Positions 60,195-64,000 of a stretch of 64,000 bases of DNA are shown here, piece by piece. The stretch's first letter is position 1; every line of letters begins with the position of its first letter. The notes under the pieces were generated by a model. The model worked only from the letters and a program-made list of their open reading frames with translations, made no database searches and had not been told where the DNA came from. Source of the DNA: Betaproteobacteria bacterium GR16-43 (lineage in GTDB: Bacteria > Pseudomonadota > Gammaproteobacteria > Burkholderiales > Usitatibacteraceae); NCBI GenBank assembly GCA_001953215.1, contig CP019169.1:2232001-2296000 (forward strand), read 5' to 3'. The translations under genes and the position numbers were made by a program.

Positions 60195-61136
60195 ATGAGC
60201 ATCCTCAACCAGCCCCAGTTCAAGTCCGCCGCCGCCGCCCGTGAATACCTTGAGCGCCTTCGTTGGCCCGATGGCGCCGTTTGCCCGCACTGCGGCAGCG
60301 TGAGCAAGGATCACTACGAACTGAACGGCAGCGCGCATCGTCCCGGCGTGTGGAAGTGCAAGGATTGCCGCGAACAGTTCACCGTCACTGTTGGAACCGT
60401 GTTTGAGCGCTCCAAGGTCGCGCTCAATGTCTGGTTGCAAGCCGTGCACCTGCTCTGCTCGTCTAAAAAGGGCATGAGCACCAATCAACTTCATCGCACC
60501 CTTGGCGTCACGCTCAAGACAGCATGGTTCATGGCACACCGCATCCGCGAAGCAATGGCCCCCAACGGCGGCGGCTTGCTTGGTGGTGGCGGTGGAATCG
60601 TCGAAGTTGACGAGACGTACATCGGCAACGTTGGCGACGTGCGCCAACCACGCAAGGGCTCCACGTCCAAACGTGGCCCCAAACTCGATAAGCGCGCCGT
60701 GGTGGCGCTCGTGGAACGTGGTGGTGAGGTTCGCGCCTTCCACGTCCCCAACGTGACCCACGCGACCCTTAAGACCGTTCTCGGGCAGGTCTCGCGTGAC
60801 GCGCACCTCATGACGGATGAAGCCACGCGCTACTGGAATGTGGGCAAAGAGTTCGCGCAGCATTCCAGCGTCAACCACGGCAAGAAAGAATATGCGCGCG
60901 GCGACGTCACCACGAACACCGTGGAAGGCTTCTTTGGAATCTTCAAGCGCGGGATGGTCGGGACGTACCACCACGTTTCCGAGAAGCATCTTCAACGCTA
61001 CGTAAACGAGTTCGCGTTCCGCTACAACAATCGCACCGCTGCTGGCGTGAACGACCAGCAGCGCGCAGAAAACACGCTCAAGCAGATCGCCGGAAAGCGC
61101 CTCACCTATCGGCGACCGATTGAGGCTCAAGCCTAG
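60195..61136 (+). CDS. IS1595-family transposase
   Basis: A 313-residue transposase. The N-terminal zinc ribbon has C30-x2-C33 and C55-x2-C58 (VCPHCG and KCKDCR). The DDE-type catalytic core has VDETYIG (D139), MTDEATRY (D208) and TNTVEGFFGIFKRGM (N241/E244). VSEKHLQRYVNEFAFRYNNR matches the ISXO2-like C-terminal signature. Frame and motifs are intact, so it may be active. A good ribosome site (GGGAG) precedes the ATG. Confidence 0.95.
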   Translation: MSILNQPQFKSAAAAREYLERLRWPDGAVCPHCGSVSKDHYELNGSAHRPGVWKCKDCREQFTVTVGTVFERSKVALNVWLQAVHLLCSSKKGMSTNQLHRTLGVTLKTAWFMAHRIREAMAPNGGGLLGGGGGIVEVDETYIGNVGDVRQPRKGSTSKRGPKLDKRAVVALVERGGEVRAFHVPNVTHATLKTVLGQVSRDAHLMTDEATRYWNVGKEFAQHSSVNHGKKEYARGDVTTNTVEGFFGIFKRGMVGTYHHVSEKHLQRYVNEFAFRYNNRTAAGVNDQQRAENTLKQIAGKRLTYRRPIEAQA

Positions 61137-61193
61137 AACTTGGGGAAACACATGGTCCGTTGTGCTGAATTGGACACCTAAGAAGCGCAAAAA

Positions 61194-61712
61194 ATGAAGA
61201 AGCTCGAAAGGAAAATCACTCGCCAACAGGCAAAGGCTTTTGACGAGTATCGAGCGCTCACAATGGCCATCGGCCATATCAATGTGCATTGGTGTCTTAT
61301 AGAGCGCCAGGTTGACCAATGGGTGATGGCTGCTCGGGAAATCTGCGGCGGAGATCAATTGCAGAGCGGAAAGACGTCGCCGAGATCCTTCCGGAAGAAG
61401 GTCGAGTTTCTGAGGAAATCGTTCGGGCAATTGCCATTGTTGATGCCATATGCAAAAGAAGGCCGAAAGTTGATCGATTTGGCCAATGACCTCGCCCCTA
61501 TGCGACATGCTTTGGTTCATGGATGTATCACTGGTCTGCGGTCTAAGCGTGGCGTCTTTGTCTTTGAGCTTCTGAGAACGGATGAAGACGTTCACATCAA
61601 AGAATTCATACCGTTTGATTTGCGAAAATTTCCAGCTACTCAAAAAAAGTTTTCGGATTTGGCAACTCAATGCCGGAAGTTTTCACAGAAATTAACTGCG
61701 CTTTTTGCATAG
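61194..61712 (+). CDS. HEPN-like passenger protein
   Basis: A 172-residue, lysine-rich helical protein inside the element. The motif PMRHALVHG (R104, H109) fits the R-x4-H motif of HEPN-type RNases and their relatives, placed in a helix after DLANDL. Helices before and after fit a compact four-helix HEPN-like fold. No direct partner with the matching MNT-type nucleotidyltransferase signature is seen. Function is inference: a toxin, an RNase-like defence protein or a transposition accessory. AT-rich base composition sets it apart from host genes. Confidence 0.65.
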   Translation: MKKLERKITRQQAKAFDEYRALTMAIGHINVHWCLIERQVDQWVMAAREICGGDQLQSGKTSPRSFRKKVEFLRKSFGQLPLLMPYAKEGRKLIDLANDLAPMRHALVHGCITGLRSKRGVFVFELLRTDEDVHIKEFIPFDLRKFPATQKKFSDLATQCRKFSQKLTALFA

Positions 61713-61802
61713 CCGATACGATCAAAGAGGCGGCCTCGAAGTCGCTAACAGCGCTGTCAAAGTGATACCAGAGGCATTTCGCAATCCATTCCGTGAGGTC
61801 GT

Positions 61803-61931
61803 ATGAGCCAGAAACCTGACCGCCCAGCCCCGAGCATGGATGAAGTACTTCGCCGGATGTTGGCGACGCCACCAAAGCCGACGAAGGAACTGCGGGCGTC
61901 GCCTGCGAAGAAGAAGCCCGCGAAGAAGTAG
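61803..61931 (+). CDS. Small passenger protein with TPPKP motif (42 aa)
   Basis: ATG at 61803 is preceded by TGAGG at good spacing. The product contains SMDEVLRRMLATPPKPTKEL and ends in a lysine-rich tail (KKKPAKK). Small proteins with LRRML-TPPKP cores recur near mobile elements and defence genes in my recollection, and may be antitoxin-like or regulatory. Its stop is inside a strong terminator stem. An opposing minus-strand open frame of 116 codons (61636-61986) is less likely. Confidence 0.55.
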   Translation: MSQKPDRPAPSMDEVLRRMLATPPKPTKELRASPAKKKPAKK

Positions 61932-61944
61932 CAGCGGGCTTCTT
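61911..61944 (+). terminator. Terminator at end of passenger genes
   Basis: AAGAAGCCCGC and GCGGGCTTCTT form a perfect 11-bp stem with a 12-nt loop that contains the stop codon of the small passenger gene. The plus strand continues CCCTTTCC; the minus strand also gives TTC-rich sequence, so it may work in both directions. Confidence 0.7.
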
Positions 61945-61986
61945 CCCTTTCCGACCTGTCACGCGACCTGATTTTGATGTTTTCAT

Positions 61987-62012
61987 TTGGGTTTGTCACC
62001 TACAATAGTTCG
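61987..62012 (-). repeat. Right terminal inverted repeat
   Basis: Read on the minus strand it begins CGAACTATTGTAGGTGACAA and ends ACCCAA. It matches the left end at 23 of 26 positions. Confidence 0.92.
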
Positions 62013-62020
62013 GCCTCTGA
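62013..62020. repeat. Target-site duplication, right copy
   Basis: GCCTCTGA, identical to 60121-60128, directly follows the right inverted repeat. Confidence 0.9.
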
Positions 62021-62081
62021 CGTACATTGCGCGACGGAGTAGCTTTCGCTCAAGTACCTTGGCCATCCACGGACGCGAGCG

Positions 62082-63131
62082 ATGCCCCCTGGCTTCCAAT
62101 TCATGACCCTCGACGACGGCACGCAGATCGACGGCCAGGGCAGGGTCGCGTTCGTCTCGCAAACGCGATTCCTCGAGGATGTCTGTCGCGGCGACCGTTG
62201 CTTCGCGTGTCTTGCGAGCCCTAGCGGCAAGACATTCAATGCCGAGCATGTCCTGCCGAATTGGATACTGAAGCGCCTTCGGATGCATCGACTCCAGATG
62301 AGCGGGCCGCACCGAAGGCACATGTATGGGGAGTACAGGATTCAGTGTTGCCGCCAGTGCAACGAATTCATGGGTGAAGCGCTGGAGAGGCCCGTCAGTG
62401 AACTCTTCAAGGGTACGCTCGAGCAGTTCGCACATTTCATGATGAGCACGGAGCGCTGGATTGTCTTTCAGTGGCTCGCTCTCGTCTTTCTGAAGGTCCA
62501 CTTGAAGGACAAGGATCTGATCAATCGGTCGCTGGAAATCGGTGACGATGCCGCGATGCCCGGCTTCGATTGGATCGACCTTCATCACGCCTATTGCGTG
62601 GCCCGTGCATTTGCATCTGGAGCCACGATCAATCTGGACGTCATCGGGTCAATCTACATCCTCCAACTACCTGCCGGCTCCTTCGAGGGCGAATTCGACT
62701 ATGCCGACATTACGGATGCGCAGACGCTCCTGATTCGCGTCGGTTCCCTCGCGATCATCTGCGTGTTGAATGATGCCTGCGCGGTTATCAGCGCCCTCAA
62801 GATTCCAAAGGTGTCGTGGTCCACGCATGCAGATATCCAACTGCGGGAGCTGTGTGCGATCGTGGCCTCCGTCAACGTGCGTGTGAAGGAGCGCCCGAGG
62901 TTCTCTACGAGGTTTGACCTGACCCGCGACGAGTTCGTCATGGATGTCCAGCGCCCGGGCATGGTGGAACTCGCGTCGGGTGACCCGGAAGTCCTTGGAT
63001 CGTTGATGCATTGGATTCTTGCCGGACCTCTGGGTTTGGAAAGAGCCGACCGAAGGGATCTCAAGCAAGAAATCCTGACGGGTCGTTGGACGAGCTTGAG
63101 GGGCGGAGGCGACCAGGCAGGGAATTCGTAG
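62082..63131 (+). CDS. Treble-clef (HNH-like) zinc-finger protein
   Basis: A 349-residue protein. The N-terminal part has a zinc knuckle RCFACL (C40, C43), the family motif EHVLPNW (H56) and a second knuckle CRQCNEF (C90, C93), the arrangement of HNH/treble-clef nuclease-like proteins with an E-H-x-x-P-x-W core. The large C-terminal region (about 110-349) is not recognised and is predicted mixed alpha/beta. Its codon usage is less GC-biased than host genes. It begins 62 bp to the right of the element, in the accessory region. A defence role is possible but not shown. Confidence 0.7.
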   Translation: MPPGFQFMTLDDGTQIDGQGRVAFVSQTRFLEDVCRGDRCFACLASPSGKTFNAEHVLPNWILKRLRMHRLQMSGPHRRHMYGEYRIQCCRQCNEFMGEALERPVSELFKGTLEQFAHFMMSTERWIVFQWLALVFLKVHLKDKDLINRSLEIGDDAAMPGFDWIDLHHAYCVARAFASGATINLDVIGSIYILQLPAGSFEGEFDYADITDAQTLLIRVGSLAIICVLNDACAVISALKIPKVSWSTHADIQLRELCAIVASVNVRVKERPRFSTRFDLTRDEFVMDVQRPGMVELASGDPEVLGSLMHWILAGPLGLERADRRDLKQEILTGRWTSLRGGGDQAGNS

Positions 63132-63278
63132 GGTTGCCATGGGTTTTGAAGGGGCGAATAATCCATCCAACTTACCGGAGACTTGCTTGGCGTACGACCT
63201 GGCGGTCACTGGACTTACTCTAGCCGTGCGATAGGTAGTTTGTCGTGACGACCAGAGAGGGGCGCAGTCGGCCCTGCT

Positions 63279-63322
63279 TGACCCGACCTCACTTCCCTTC
63301 GCAGGGGCGTGAGGTCGGGTCA
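63279..63322. repeat. 14-bp perfect stem-loop
   Basis: TGACCCGACCTCAC and GTGAGGTCGGGTCA are separated by 16 nt. The outer next pair is a T-G wobble. No T-run follows on either side. It occupies the gap (238 bp, otherwise without a gene) between the HNH-like gene and the terminal gene. It could be a REP-like unit, a protein-binding site or a structured 5' leader for the next gene, whose ATG is 47 bp beyond it. Confidence 0.75.
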
Positions 63323-63369
63323 GGCCTCCCCCGCTGGACTTTTCCTGTGCGTGTTTAGGGGGCTCGAGG

Positions 63370-64000
63370 ATGCTGGCTCATTTCCAGTTTCCGATCTCGG
63401 ACGCGAGGACTTTCCACGCGCAAGCGGGGCTGCGACGCGAACGTCCCGACTGGCCGAGCCCGCGCACCGACATCCACCCCCAGTTCGTCCACTACTTCGG
63501 GCGGGCGGTCGAGCGTCGGCGCGCCATCAACGATGTCCTTCCCTACGAATCCCGGTTTTGCCAGGCCCGTCGGGCACTGCGATTCGTCAACCTGAAGCGC
63601 GACGGGCTCGGCTCCGGCAACAATCGCTTCTGGCCGCATTGCGCGTTCCGCCGCCTGTTCTTCGATGGCGAGTGCGTCGCGCGGGTCGAGATCGGCCTGA
63701 CCCAAGATCCGCGCTCCGCGCCCCTCAGGGGCATGACCGCGCATGAGTTGCTGGGAATCGCGAGCGGACTGTGCGACCTCGAGACGATCGTGCCTCAAGT
63801 CGCGCGCGAGCCTCGCCGTGGGAAGTTCATCGGGCAGGGCGCGTCGCTCGCGCGGTTGTTCGCGCGAGCGACGAAGGCGAAGGAGGCGGTCGACGCCGCG
63901 TCGATCGCGGAGAGCCTGGTGGAGGACGGTAGTCCCCTGCTGCTCCTGCACCTCGAGCGCAACGAGATGGACTTCGGGAAGGTCCTGGAAGGATTTTCTC
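63370..64000 (+). CDS. Unrecognised protein, 3' end outside window
   Basis: From ATG at 63370 the frame stays open for 210 codons to the end of the window. The product begins MLAHFQFPISDARTFHAQAG and contains DIHPQFVHYFGRAVERRRAI and AFRRLFFDGECVARVEIGLT. It has no signal peptide and no motif I recognise. Its two opposed antisense frames look like shadows. The accessory neighbourhood suggests a possible mobile-island or defence gene, but nothing in the visible half proves it. Confidence 0.6.
   Translation, partial: MLAHFQFPISDARTFHAQAGLRRERPDWPSPRTDIHPQFVHYFGRAVERRRAINDVLPYESRFCQARRALRFVNLKRDGLGSGNNRFWPHCAFRRLFFDGECVARVEIGLTQDPRSAPLRGMTAHELLGIASGLCDLETIVPQVAREPRRGKFIGQGASLARLFARATKAKEAVDAASIAESLVEDGSPLLLLHLERNEMDFGKVLEGFS

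Larger units (their letters stand above)
60129..62012 (+). mobile_element. IS1595-family insertion element with passenger genes, 1,884 bp
   Basis: The element is bounded by 26-bp terminal inverted repeats (60129-60154 and 61987-62012; 23 of 26 identical) and by the 8-bp direct repeat GCCTCTGA on both sides. It carries an intact transposase, then two plus-strand passengers: a HEPN-like protein gene and a 42-codon gene. A Rho-independent stem follows the last gene. The passenger part is visibly AT-richer than the host (40-50% GC in the lines I counted). Completeness of repeats, duplication and transposase suggests recent arrival. Confidence 0.93.

Noticed and set aside
61636-61986. A 116-codon minus-strand frame inside the IS1595 element
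   Set aside because: It overlaps two plus-strand genes with better ribosome sites and lacks its own. It cannot be fully excluded because part of its translation looks protein-like.
40407-63322. The two palindromes at 40407 and 63279 as copies of one repeat
   Set aside because: They share only a short GGGTC/GACCC core; stem length and loop differ, so I treat them as separate elements.
1-64000. tRNA, rRNA and CRISPR arrays
   Set aside because: I saw no regularly spaced repeats, no rRNA-like segments and no obvious cloverleaf in the gaps. A covariance-model search would be needed to exclude small RNAs.

Overview
The window is GC-rich, densely packed bacterial DNA with short intergenic gaps, frequent ATGA/GTGA/TTGA-type start-stop overlaps and no rRNA, tRNA or CRISPR array that I could recognise. 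The gene content points to a free-living Gram-negative betaproteobacterium of Burkholderiales or related type: a Bug/TctC solute receptor, a classical porin, two TonB-dependent receptors, an IPTL-CTERM secreted protein and several ABC importers. Genus-level assignment is inference only.

Region 1 (1-6.9 kb) holds metabolic singletons: the 3' end of an alpha/beta hydrolase, an MFS transporter, a 2-dehydropantoate 2-reductase-like gene overlapping a mandelate-racemase-like enzyme, a Bug receptor, a class V aminotransferase and an IPTL-CTERM protein. Region 2 (6.9-23 kb) looks like one catabolic locus. An eight-gene minus-strand operon (branched-chain-type ABC transporter, SDR, chemoreceptor, SDR) diverges from a secreted type B carboxylesterase. 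A second minus-strand operon (TonB receptor, acyl-CoA ligase, TetR regulator) diverges from a second secreted carboxylesterase. Both divergent promoter gaps carry the same 24-bp motif (20/24 identical), so the TetR protein probably controls both halves. The likely logic is: sense an ester, import it, hydrolyse it, activate the acid with CoA and oxidise it.

Region 3 (23-32 kb) has a LysR regulator divergent from an orphan solute-binding protein, a porin and an exported argininosuccinate-lyase-like protein. A reverse-transcriptase relic, a glycosyltransferase and small accessory genes follow. Region 4 (32-36 kb) is the Hen1/Pnkp RNA-repair cassette. Region 5 (36-50 kb) carries small regulators (WYL, Lrp), VOC proteins, an M23 peptidase, a BON protein, a lipid A phosphoethanolamine transferase, a second TonB receptor, a repeat-esterase fusion and a DedA-rhodanese fusion. 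Region 6 (49.6-59 kb) has several tiny genes, then a polar amino acid ABC importer operon ending in two M20 amidohydrolases, YidB and a DEAD-box helicase.

Region 7 (58.6-64 kb) is accessory. It contains a complete 1,884-bp IS1595-type element with 26-bp inverted repeats, an 8-bp target duplication and two passenger genes, one HEPN-like. Next come a treble-clef (HNH-like) protein, a long stem-loop and an unrecognised gene cut by the window edge.

The points most worth following up are the shared operator pair, the passenger-carrying IS1595 element, the reverse-transcriptase relic, natural Lys-to-Arg changes in a Walker A motif and in a mandelate-racemase active site, and the chemoreceptor with a C-terminal Cache domain inside a transport operon.
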